From contig DLHW01000061.1 in the NCBI GenBank assembly GCA_002483425.1, positions 1 through 16,682 on the forward strand: 16,682 nt of DNA, given 5' to 3'. Positions 5,628 to 13,234 of the stretch are shown in pieces. Source of the DNA: Methylococcaceae bacterium UBA7658 (lineage in GTDB: Bacteria; Pseudomonadota; Gammaproteobacteria; Methylococcales; Methylomonadaceae). Made by a program: the position numbers and the translations under genes. Every line of letters begins with the position of its first letter. The stretch's first letter is position 1. The notes under the pieces were generated by a model that saw only the letters and a list, made by a program, of their open reading frames with translations, searched no databases and was not told the DNA's origin.

Positions 5628-8024
5628 CTAATTCGGATCCCTGAAGTCGTCGGCTTCAGACCGGAACGGCGTGATAGTGGTATCCAGCGCATTCAATAGT
5701 TTTAACAAGTTTTGCCGTTGCGTTGCGTTCAACTGCGTCGCAATCGTCCCAGCACCAAGCTTATGTGTTTCGAACACGTCATTGAGGGTCGGGGCCGAGC
5801 CATCGTGGAAATACGGCGCGTGGTAGCGGACATCCAACAATGAAGGCACGTTAAACCCGGCCCCACCGGCAGAAATCGTGCCGGAAGCCGCGCCCTGGCC
5901 TCGGATTTCCAGTGGGTTGGCTGCCGAAAATGTCCCTATGTCTTCCAGATAGTCCAAAGTCTTGCCGTTGAATGCCAACGACTTAATTTGGCCGCCCGGC
6001 AAGACGGTCAGGCCAGGATCGCTGGCATTGGTCGTCCCTGCCGCCAGCAAAGTAGGGTTGTCACGGTAGAGGATTTGGCTCTTAGTCCATTTCGCCCCGC
6101 CGTGGCAACCCGCACAGTTTTGGATGAAAACAGTCCTGGTTGCTGCATCCAAGGTTTGCGTTGGCTGGTTGAATGGACGGATAGTCTGGATCCACAAGGT
6201 TTCCAAATCCAAGGCTTCGCTTGCGCCTTGGGTGATACCGTGGTCAAACACATTGGGGTTGACAGGCGTACCAGCAAAACCTGTGCCGCCCTGAACGGCA
6301 ATCGAGTTGGCATTGAAGTCGGTGTTGCTGCCACGAACCGCACTCCAGTTCAGGATGCGCGTGTCATGCGCCCCTGCACGTTTGGAGTAGGTCGAATCCA
6401 ACGGGATAGTTTGGCGTGGGCCGGCCGCGAACATCCATGTGACCCCGTCCGCCAAGCCGGCCGGATGGCAAGAGGCGCAAGAACTCCAAGCGTTGTCCGA
6501 TTGCTTGCCCCGGAATTTCAGCGGGTCAACCGACCTGATGGCGACTTTGGTCAAGCCATTGTCGGGGACACCCAAAGCCGTGTGGAACACCAGCTTACCC
6601 ATCAAGACATTGTGCTCAAAGCTGCCAATATTCGGCAAATGAGAAGATTCTACGTCACGCACAATGACCGAATTTCCCGCCAAGTCCAGGACTGAAACCG
6701 AACGCCCAACCGAATTGTTGGTATAGGCCCGGGCACCGTTACCGCTGACCACTATCCCGGTCGGAATATGTCCAGTTTGGAAGCGGACGACATCGGCAGG
6801 CGCGCCAATGTCGAGCTTGTCGGCGTTCAAGGTTGCGGCAATGACGTAGTTGCCGCCACGGCTCACCAAGTAGTATTTGGTGCCGCCGAGATTGGCGTCA
6901 ATGGCCACGATGTCGTTGCCAAACAACCTTCCCAGGCTTGTGGTGGGAGAGGCAGGTTGTGGTTCAGCGGCAATTTGTTTGTTCAAATTGACAGTGGCCG
7001 CCTTGATTTCCTTCAAAGTAGCTACGTCAATCTCATGCACCAAGGCCTGGACATTGACATTGAACTTTACAGGCGGCTCGGGGGCGGCCCCAATGCTAGG
7101 AACAAACACCCGGTTGCCCCTGATTAACAAGGTGTGCAACTGGTTAGGGAATGCGCCTTGCGGGTCGCTGACAATAGCCGGATCACCTGCTGTACCCGTA
7201 ACTTTCGGGCAAAAAATTGTGCTATGCAACACACTGCCAGCCGCGATAGTGTTGGGACAAAATGCGCTACGGTCAGCCGTGAAGCCTGAATCTAACAACG
7301 GTGACAAGAACAACGGTTTTACGATGGCACCGAAACCAAAGGGAAACACCCGAACGATACCGCGTTTGCCGTCGTCAAATGGTTCACCCTCGACAACCGC
7401 CGCCGGATTCAACGCCGCTTGGAAATCGCTCACGAAAATAAACTCGTCGGTATCGACCGCATTGCCGTTGTCGGTGATCGCGACCGCATAAGGGCGTACA
7501 AAACCAGTCAACGTTTTGCCAACCGTGTTGGTAATAGTGTCGATAATCGAGACAGTATTTGAGGTGTGGTTGGCCACATACAACACGTTCCCCGTCGGGG
7601 TTAAAGCGCAACCCCTCGGCTCAACGCCTACGGCAATCTTGGTCAGCACCGTCAAATTAGCGAGGTTGATGACATAGACAAAGCCTGCCTTGCTTGTGCC
7701 GTCGGCTGACACAACCGTCACATAAGCCCTGGTATTATCAGCTTTTACTGCAACACAATGGGGTTCAAAACCCACCTTGATTTCCTGTAATTTCTTAAGC
7801 GCAGTGGTTGCACTGCCAGTCGGGTTGACCGCAAAAACAGTCACCGAACCGCTGTCTTCATTGACGTTGATGAGCCGTGTTCCATTTTGGTACAGCGCAA
7901 TATTAGTGGAACGGCTTGGTGCGGCCTCGGTCAACGTGTTGCAAACAAGCAACGCCGATGCCGCTAATTTGGCAAAAATAGCACCGCATCGCCGCAATTT
8001 TTTAGCGTTAATGATGGTGTTCAT
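5628..8024 (-). CDS. Exported YVTN beta-propeller/di-haem cytochrome c peroxidase fusion
   Basis: A 798-residue protein from the ATG at 8024 (MNTIINAKK), chosen because GGAGGA lies 9 bases before it; an in-frame ATG 11 codons upstream would place that site inside the gene. Residues 1-34 are a signal peptide (KKLRR, then hydrophobic, cleavage near TEAA). Residues about 40-480 hold YVTN/YncE-type propeller repeats such as VGVEPRGCALTPTGNVLYVA and SNTVSIIDT. The C-terminal part is a di-haem peroxidase (MauG/CcpA class) with two haem c sites, CASCH (516-520) and CAGCH (637-641), then VPSLLDVRYHAPYFHDGSAP around residue 740. It should be periplasmic or surface-bound, with haem attached by the cytochrome c maturation system encoded elsewhere. 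Known relatives include similarly fused peroxidases; the surface-associated cytochrome c peroxidase of methanotrophs is a plausible relative, but this is memory-based. Substrate unknown. It is a single-gene unit with its own terminator. Confidence 0.9.
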   Translation of the reverse strand: MNTIINAKKLRRCGAIFAKLAASALLVCNTLTEAAPSRSTNIALYQNGTRLINVNEDSGSVTVFAVNPTGSATTALKKLQEIKVGFEPHCVAVKADNTRAYVTVVSADGTSKAGFVYVINLANLTVLTKIAVGVEPRGCALTPTGNVLYVANHTSNTVSIIDTITNTVGKTLTGFVRPYAVAITDNGNAVDTDEFIFVSDFQAALNPAAVVEGEPFDDGKRGIVRVFPFGFGAIVKPLFLSPLLDSGFTADRSAFCPNTIAAGSVLHSTIFCPKVTGTAGDPAIVSDPQGAFPNQLHTLLIRGNRVFVPSIGAAPEPPVKFNVNVQALVHEIDVATLKEIKAATVNLNKQIAAEPQPASPTTSLGRLFGNDIVAIDANLGGTKYYLVSRGGNYVIAATLNADKLDIGAPADVVRFQTGHIPTGIVVSGNGARAYTNNSVGRSVSVLDLAGNSVIVRDVESSHLPNIGSFEHNVLMGKLVFHTALGVPDNGLTKVAIRSVDPLKFRGKQSDNAWSSCASCHPAGLADGVTWMFAAGPRQTIPLDSTYSKRAGAHDTRILNWSAVRGSNTDFNANSIAVQGGTGFAGTPVNPNVFDHGITQGASEALDLETLWIQTIRPFNQPTQTLDAATRTVFIQNCAGCHGGAKWTKSQILYRDNPTLLAAGTTNASDPGLTVLPGGQIKSLAFNGKTLDYLEDIGTFSAANPLEIRGQGAASGTISAGGAGFNVPSLLDVRYHAPYFHDGSAPTLNDVFETHKLGAGTIATQLNATQRQNLLKLLNALDTTITPFRSEADDFRDPN

Positions 8025-8105
8025 ATCAATTAATCCTCCTCCGAATAACTCGGACATAAATTTTAGAATGAGACCTTTTTCATCTGCCTCTCCCGCTACT
8101 CGAAA

Positions 8106-8119
8106 ACAAGTTCACTTGT
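8106..8119. promoter_or_regulatory. 14-bp palindrome, possible operator
   Basis: ACAAGT-TC-ACTTGT is a perfect 6-bp inverted repeat with a 2-base centre, 82 bases before the peroxidase start codon. Its size suits a dimeric repressor, but no regulator gene is nearby and short palindromes occur by chance. Confidence 0.3.
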
Positions 8120-8192
8120 ACACTGTGATTAAATAAATCCATGATTTATAAATAAATAACGGAAAGATAGCAGGTCATGAAGAAAGCTTCAC

Positions 8193-8211
8193 CTTGCCTT
8201 ACTAAGGCGAG
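8193..8211. repeat. Short inverted repeat in the peroxidase leader
   Basis: GCCTTA (8196-8201) and TAAGGC (8203-8208) are perfect complements around one base, extended by C-G, T-A and T-G pairs to a 9-bp arm on the plus strand. On the minus strand the wobble pair becomes an A-C mismatch, so any RNA hairpin would be better formed on the plus strand. Confidence 0.4.
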
Positions 8212-8221
8212 ATCAAACAGG

Positions 8222-8253
8222 TTGTTGGGCGTAACAAAAACCCTCACCAACAA
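8222..8253 (-). repeat. 7-bp inverted repeat just after the mini-ORF
   Basis: TTGTTGG (8222-8228) and CCAACAA (8247-8253) are exact reverse complements separated by 18 bases. In the minus-strand transcript the stem begins five bases after the mini-ORF stop codon and its loop carries five T's. It lies where an attenuator or ribosome-sensitive hairpin would be placed, but it lacks a U-tract directly after the stem. Confidence 0.45.
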
Positions 8254-8258
8254 TCAAT

Positions 8259-8300
8259 TCAAATAAAGTCAATTGGTTGAAGATAGAACGTAATTTTCAT
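8259..8300 (-). CDS. Candidate 13-residue leader peptide upstream of the peroxidase
   Basis: On the minus strand, ATG at 8300 opens a 13-codon frame, MKITFYLQPIDFI, closed by TGA at 8259-8261. It has a strong AAGGAGA ribosome binding site five bases before the ATG, better than those of several large genes here. The peptide has no Cys, so it is not a methanobactin precursor, and it lacks the Glu/Tyr pattern of PqqA. It lies 235 bases upstream of the peroxidase start, between a group of hairpins and an inverted repeat. It is either a translated regulatory leader or the remnant of a longer gene. Confidence 0.4.
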   Translation of the reverse strand: MKITFYLQPIDFI

Positions 8301-8330
8301 GTTTCTCTCCTTATATTGAAAGAATATTGC

Positions 8331-8440
8331 GGCAATCGGGTTGCCTCTGATTAAAGTTAGTCAATTCCGGCGCAAATACCGGAACTTCCCCGCTGCAGGG
8401 AAAGCACACAGCTAAACCCTTCGTCCATAAAGGGCTAAGC
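8331..8440 (-). promoter_or_regulatory. Cluster of four hairpins, possible structured 5' leader
   Basis: Four inverted repeats follow in a row: GGCAA/TTGCC (8331-8345), TTCCGG/CCGGAA with an 8-base loop (8365-8384), TTCCC/GGGAA (8386-8402), and CCCTT/AAGGG extended by GCT/AGC (8411-8440). They precede the mini-ORF on the minus strand. Read on the plus strand, the stretch GGGAAAGC...GCTAAACCC...CTAAGCGGC is loosely like the 3' half of a GEMM aptamer, but no GNRA hairpin or suitable downstream gene supports that. The minus strand is preferred because the nearest gene lies that way. Confidence 0.4.
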
Positions 8441-9073
8441 GGCTTATCCCCTTGTTGGTACTTTCTTGTGAAGCTGAAAAAAGTTCAAATTAATTTTAAC
8501 TTCTTGCGGATTAAAGCAAACTGGACAACTAAAATAGATGATTGCCGTCACCGTACCCCATTTTTTGCTTTGGATACGCCACGACACTTATCACATATAA
8601 ATAAAAAAATCAATATAATTGTTAGAATATATCTAGATATCTCAGATTTATTGTTTTTTTAAAGCGTTGGTTTTTGCAGACAAAGCACACATGCTCAAGC
8701 ACTTTACTTCGATTTTGGATAACTCCTAAATAAGCTAACCAATTTTGTTTTACCCATGCTTAAAAATGCGTTGAGCCGTCGAGGCCAAGCGTCACGGCAG
8801 TTAGTTTCGCTAATCAAAAAATAGCCGAACCGGTAAAGACAGTAAATACAGAGTTATTTGTGCGAGCGATAGCTGCTTTTTCCGCAGCACTCAATATCGG
8901 ATCAAACGGTAGTGACGGGCATTGAATCTACAACGCCGGGCAAGAATACTATTCGATCGCGTTGCGCTGCTCGGGCTGGATGCGGACAGCGGCAGGCTTT
9001 CGCTACTTCACAACTATCGGCATTGCTCCATGCGTCGTAATGAAACTATCGGGACGAATAAGCAATTGAGGTG
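8441..9073. other. Intergenic stretch with no recognisable gene
   Basis: About 630 bases. A plus-strand frame at 8468-8662 (64 residues, GTG start) has no ribosome binding site and a poor composition. Bases 8629-8640 form a perfect palindrome ATATCTAGATAT and a TATAAT lies at 8614-8619, without a -35 partner. From about 8840 to 9060 the DNA turns richer in GC and coding-like, with frames such as VRAIAAFSAALNIG, but stops break every frame. This could be the worn remnant of a gene; I could not assign a family. Confidence 0.4.
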
Positions 9074-9703
9074 TTAACGCGGCACTCTGTCCAGCATGGC
9101 AAGTCCGGCAATTAATATAAACGTCGCCAGCACCATAAAATGAGGACCGAAAAACCACAGTAAGATGGGGAGACTGAAAAAAAATGCGCGTGTTCCGAAA
9201 GTATAGTAGCTGCCCGCCCGGTTTAAATAAGCGCAAGTTTGTTGATGCAAACCCTCGCCGTTTTTTAAATTAATCATATAGCCGGCGTGATTGTAAAAGC
9301 GTATCGCCATTGAAAAACAAAAAAAAGCGGCAAAAAAATCCAGCAGCAACAGACCCAATTTGATTTGCCACAGCACTGTAGAAAAAACGTAGGCTTGTCC
9401 GAAAGGATGCCAGCTAAGCGCCCATTGTCCTATTTTTTCGCTAAGGTTCAGCGCGCCTATAATGAGTAAAATGGAGGTTGACGCCATGAAATTGGCAGCC
9501 ATCACCGAGTTACGCAAGGTTTGCACGGCAAGTATTTCCATATTGGCGGTATTCATCACCATTTCAACCCAGCGTTCCCTAACCTTTACATTCAACACAT
9601 GTACGCTAGACTCCGGTGCGCGACGTGTGCGCCTTATCAAGTAAAGGTAATAAATCAGCAGCAATAGGCCGCTGATTAAAAAGACAAGGAAATCGATCTG
9701 CAT
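9074..9703 (-). CDS. DUF599 integral membrane protein
   Basis: A 209-residue membrane protein matching the DUF599 family in length and pattern. Likely spans: residues 4-23, 70-87, 107-133 and 172-204. Between spans 1 and 2 lies the family signature: VRERWVEMVM (41-50) and AVQTLRNSVMAANFMAST (59-76). FYNHAGYMIN (137-145) precedes a short loop. The role of the family is unknown; no catalytic residues are evident. The ATG at 9703 has no clear Shine-Dalgarno sequence. The gene is alone: no partner lies within 280 bases on either side, and it is divergent from the pyruvate phosphate dikinase gene. The family call is firm, the function unknown. Confidence 0.85.
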   Translation of the reverse strand: MQIDFLVFLISGLLLLIYYLYLIRRTRRAPESSVHVLNVKVRERWVEMVMNTANMEILAVQTLRNSVMAANFMASTSILLIIGALNLSEKIGQWALSWHPFGQAYVFSTVLWQIKLGLLLLDFFAAFFCFSMAIRFYNHAGYMINLKNGEGLHQQTCAYLNRAGSYYTFGTRAFFFSLPILLWFFGPHFMVLATFILIAGLAMLDRVPR

Positions 9704-10028
9704 ACAGCCGGATAATTCGGAAGGTTATTAGGATTTTGTATCATCATCTCAATTTTTTGTAACCGCTAATGAATTTTTCTTAACAATAGTTCGATAGTTA
9801 CAATTAAACAAACGGAAGTTTACAAAGCGCCGGTAAAAAGAGCTGAATTTCTTTTACTTCAATGTTGTCATAACCAACATTCGTTGATCTGTGACTTGGT
9901 AAACCGTGAAAAAACTTGTCCCGGGATTTTCTTGATTTAACGCAAATTTCATTCAATTTCTTAACGATTCTGGTTAGACTTAACATTAAACATTGTATGA
10001 TTGTTTTTTGAAGGCAAACAATAGCAAC
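9704..10028. other. Divergent intergenic region between DUF599 gene and ppdK
   Basis: About 325 bases that should hold promoters for both genes. The clearest structure is AATGTTG (9861-9867) and CAACATT (9875-9881), a perfect 7-bp inverted repeat with a 7-base centre, which could be an operator or a hairpin. No convincing -35/-10 pair was found. Confidence 0.4.
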
Positions 10029-12776
10029 ATGAGCGAGCACTATATTTATTCATTCCAAAAAGGCGACGGCAAAAATAAAAAATTACTGGGCGGCAAAGGC
10101 GCCAACCTTTGTGAGATGACCCAAATAGGGCTTAACGTGCCTCCTGGTTTCGTGATTACCACTAAAACGTGCCTGGACTATCTGGAAAACCGCCAATTGC
10201 CTAGCGGCTTACTGGAAGATGTAAAAACCCACATAGCGGAAGTCGAAACGTTGACCGGCAGAACCTTCGGCGATAGCCGGCATCCGCTACTGGTCTCGGT
10301 GCGCTCCGGTTCGGCTATTTCCATGCCCGGTATGATGGATACCATCCTAAATCTCGGATTGAACGCGCAAACTCTGACCGGTTTGATCGAACAAACCGGC
10401 AATCCGCGCTTTGCTTACGATGCCTACCGCCGGTTTATCCAGTTATTCGGCAAGGTAGCGCTGGGCATCCACGATGAAAAATTCGATTGCCATTTCAACG
10501 CCGTTAAGCAGCAGGCCGGAATCAAAGCCGATGTCGCCTTGGAAACCGGACATCTCCGCCAGATTAGCGAACTGTTTTTACAAGTCGTCCACGATGAAAC
10601 CGGCAGACCGTTCCCGGAAAACGTGTATGAACAGCTCGAATTAGCGATTAAAGCCGTCTTCGATTCCTGGATGGGTAAACGCGCCGCCGATTACCGCCGC
10701 GAATTCCATATTACGCTGGATATGGCGAACGGCACGGCGGCCAATATCGTCGCCATGGTATTCGGCAACATGGGTAACGACTGCGCGACCGGCGTCGGTT
10801 TTACCCGCAATCCCGGCACCGGCGCGAACGAAATGTACGGCGAATATCTGGTAAACGCGCAAGGCGAAGATGTAGTCGCAGGTATCCGCACCCCTAAACC
10901 AGTCTACGAATTGGCACAGGAAATGCCTGAGCTATATCAACAATTGGTGGATTTGCGGAACAAGCTGGAAGCCCATTACCGCGAAGTCCAAGATTATGAA
11001 TACACGATTGAACGCGGCAAACTGTATTGCTTGCAAACCCGTAACGGTAAAATGAATGCGACGGCAATGGTGCGCACATCCGTCGAAATGGTCGCCGAAG
11101 GGTTGATCGGCAAAGAAAAGGCGTTGTTACGCATTAATCCAGAATTACTGGAGCAATTATTACACCCGCAACTCGATTCCCAACATAAAGCCCGCCCCGT
11201 TGCGCAAGGTTTGCCCGCTTCGCCCGGCGCGGCGTCAGGTAAATGCGTATTCGACGCCGATACCGCGGAATTGATGGGACGTTCCGGCGAGCCGGTCATT
11301 TTATTGCGGGAAGAGACCAAACCGGAAGATATTCACGGTTTTTTTGCCGCGCAAGGCGTCCTGACCAGCCGCGGCGGTAAAACCTCCCACGCCGCCGTCG
11401 TCGCCCGCGGCATGGGTAAAGCCTGCATCGCGGGCGCGGAAGAAATCAAAATTGACGTACGCGCACGGGAAGCCGTCATCGGCGATTTGCACATCCGCGA
11501 AGGCGACATTATCACCATTGACGGCAGCACAGGTTTGATCTATCTAGGAAAAATTCCAACAATCGAGACTTCTTTCTCCGAAGAATTAAATACCTTACTC
11601 GGCTGGGCGGACGAATACGCCGATTTGAAAGTTCACGCAAACGTCGATACGCCGGAGCGCGCCCGTCTGGCGGTCAGCTACGGCGCAACCGGTATCGGCC
11701 TGTGCCGCACCGAACGGATGTTTAATGCCTCGGATCGACTGCCGTTAGTGATCGATATGATTTTGGCAAGCACTAAGGAAGAGCGGCAACTCGCCTTGGA
11801 AAAATTATTTCCTATCCAACGCGAAGATTTCAGGCAATTGTTCGAAGCAATGTCGCCCTATCCGGTTACCGTTCGCTTGCTCGACCCACCCATGCATGAA
11901 TTTTTACCGAGCGAACATCAGCTTGAAGACGAGATTGAATCGTTGTACACATACAAGGTGATGATTCACGGCCAGCGGGTAACGCTGGATACCTTGGGCG
12001 GACAAACCGATCTACCGGAGCCGTTTAACTTGTTGAACGAGGAAATCATCAACAAAGCCATTGCAAAAAAAGAGCTGATGTTGAAAAAAGTACGGGAATT
12101 GTACGAGGTGAACCCCATGCTGGGGCACCGTGGTGTGCGTCTCGGGATGTCGTACCCGGAAATCTACCAGATGCAAATCCGCTCGATTCTTGAGGCGGCG
12201 GCGCTGTGCGCCAAAAAGCGGATACCGATTTTGCCGGAAATCATGGTGCCGCAAGTGATCACATTAAAGGAGTTGACTAAGGTTAAATCTTATGTCGATC
12301 AGATTCGGCAAGAAGTCGAACAGCAATACGGTATTAGCCTTGAATTCAAGTTCGGCACAATGATTGAAACCGTACGGGCCTGCACCCGCGCCGGAGAATT
12401 GGCGGAAGTCGCCGAGTTTTTCTCTTTCGGCACCAACGACCTCACCCAAGCGACATTTTCGTTCTCACGGGAAGATGCGGAAAACAAATTCCTGCCGCTG
12501 TACAACAAAACCGGCTTACTGGAAGACAATCCGTTCGAGGTGCTGGACGCCAAAGGTGTGGGACAACTGATGAAGATGACCGCCGAAGCGGGTCATCTGA
12601 ACCGTCCCGGCATCAAAATCGGCATCTGCGGCGAACAAGGCGGGCATCCGGAATCAATCCGCTTTTGCCACCATATCAAATTGGATTATGTATCCTGCTC
12701 CGCGCCCAGAATTCCGATAGCCCGGCTGGCGGTTGCCCAAGCCAAGTTGCTGGAAACCGATTATGACGTCATCTAA
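10029..12776 (+). CDS. ppdK: Pyruvate phosphate dikinase
   Basis: A 915-residue cytosolic enzyme interconverting pyruvate + ATP + Pi and PEP + AMP + PPi. The ATG at 10029 gives MSEHYIYSF; a TTG 12 codons upstream is in frame but less likely. The nearest ribosome-binding-like AAGG is distant (about 14 bases), so initiation may be weak. Domains: N-terminal ATP-grasp (GGKGANL with Lys23; SVRSGSAISMPGMMDT; QGEDVVAGIRTP), central swivelling phosphohistidine domain with GGKTSHAAVVARG (phosphorylated His454), C-terminal PEP/pyruvate TIM barrel (GLCRTERMF; NPMLGHRGVRLG; SFGTNDLTQ; GICGEQGGHPES with catalytic Cys867). It is about 40 residues longer than the classic 874-residue bacterial enzyme, largely through an insert near residues 640-680. 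In PPi-using methanotrophs the enzyme can run in either the glycolytic or gluconeogenic direction. Confidence 0.96.
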   Translation: MSEHYIYSFQKGDGKNKKLLGGKGANLCEMTQIGLNVPPGFVITTKTCLDYLENRQLPSGLLEDVKTHIAEVETLTGRTFGDSRHPLLVSVRSGSAISMPGMMDTILNLGLNAQTLTGLIEQTGNPRFAYDAYRRFIQLFGKVALGIHDEKFDCHFNAVKQQAGIKADVALETGHLRQISELFLQVVHDETGRPFPENVYEQLELAIKAVFDSWMGKRAADYRREFHITLDMANGTAANIVAMVFGNMGNDCATGVGFTRNPGTGANEMYGEYLVNAQGEDVVAGIRTPKPVYELAQEMPELYQQLVDLRNKLEAHYREVQDYEYTIERGKLYCLQTRNGKMNATAMVRTSVEMVAEGLIGKEKALLRINPELLEQLLHPQLDSQHKARPVAQGLPASPGAASGKCVFDADTAELMGRSGEPVILLREETKPEDIHGFFAAQGVLTSRGGKTSHAAVVARGMGKACIAGAEEIKIDVRAREAVIGDLHIREGDIITIDGSTGLIYLGKIPTIETSFSEELNTLLGWADEYADLKVHANVDTPERARLAVSYGATGIGLCRTERMFNASDRLPLVIDMILASTKEERQLALEKLFPIQREDFRQLFEAMSPYPVTVRLLDPPMHEFLPSEHQLEDEIESLYTYKVMIHGQRVTLDTLGGQTDLPEPFNLLNEEIINKAIAKKELMLKKVRELYEVNPMLGHRGVRLGMSYPEIYQMQIRSILEAAALCAKKRIPILPEIMVPQVITLKELTKVKSYVDQIRQEVEQQYGISLEFKFGTMIETVRACTRAGELAEVAEFFSFGTNDLTQATFSFSREDAENKFLPLYNKTGLLEDNPFEVLDAKGVGQLMKMTAEAGHLNRPGIKIGICGEQGGHPESIRFCHHIKLDYVSCSAPRIPIARLAVAQAKLLETDYDVI

Positions 12777-12796
12777 GCCTGCTATTCGCCGTATAG

Positions 12797-12831
12797 AGCT
12801 AAGAATCCCTATCTTTCAACTTTAGCTTTTT
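12797..12831 (+). terminator. Weak candidate terminator after ppdK
   Basis: AGCTAA (12797-12802) can pair with TTAGCT (12822-12827), followed by T's to 12831. The stem is short and AT-rich with a 19-base loop, so it is only a weak candidate, starting 20 bases past the ppdK stop. Confidence 0.3.
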
Positions 12832-12926
12832 ACCTCGAACTAAATTCAAAAAACAGAAATTCGTACATGTGTTGAGTTTTTGGAGAAATAGTATGACGGG
12901 CTTATGAAAAGTGCTAAAGATCAGGG

Positions 12927-13121
12927 ATGATTGTAGATGCTATTTTTGACTATGTCGTGAATCATCACCAATTCGATCTAGTTAGCTTTGATAAACTAAA
13001 AACCATACTTGATATAATCTTTGAAATGGCGTGTCCTGTGGCAACTGATGACAACCGAAGCCATCGTTTGTTTGAATACTTAAAATTACGTATAGAAAGC
13101 GCTCATGATCAATCAAAGTAA
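12927..13121 (+). CDS. Possible small hypothetical protein
   Basis: A 64-residue frame, MIVDAIFDYVVNHHQFD..., between ppdK and hrpA. It has a plausible amphipathic composition (FDLVSFDKLKTILDIIFEMA) and no signal peptide or recognised domain. The ATG at 12927 directly follows AGGG, which is too close for a normal ribosome binding site, and an in-frame stop nine bases further upstream rules out a longer form from another start. It may be a real small gene or a chance frame in a 458-base gap that otherwise shows little. Confidence 0.35.
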   Translation: MIVDAIFDYVVNHHQFDLVSFDKLKTILDIIFEMACPVATDDNRSHRLFEYLKLRIESAHDQSK

Positions 13122-13234
13122 TAACAAGCGCGGATTCGGACTATAAACGCAACTAAACAGTTTATTTCCCGGTTACTACCGTTTTAGCACAGAAGAACCC
13201 TGCCAGCCTGCTTTCTAAGGTTAAGAGGTCTCTA

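Noticed and set aside
5988..6695. 235-codon plus-strand frame
   Set aside because: Antisense to the di-haem part of the peroxidase, where both CxxCH motifs are on the minus strand; composition is that of a shadow frame.
6877..7491. 204-codon plus-strand frame
   Set aside because: Antisense to the propeller repeats of the same gene, with no ribosome binding site or domain.
8177..8266. 29-codon plus-strand frame starting MKKASPCLTK
   Set aside because: Oriented against the mini-ORF and the peroxidase leader, with only a poorly spaced AGG before the ATG; no precursor-peptide pattern or modifying enzyme nearby.
8259..8300. Mini-ORF as PqqA or methanobactin precursor
   Set aside because: The peptide MKITFYLQPIDFI has no Cys and no Glu-x-x-x-Tyr core, and no pqq or mbn genes are present.
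9804..10040. 78-codon minus-strand frame overlapping the ppdK start
   Set aside because: No ribosome binding site, covers the ppdK start region, and has no recognisable family.
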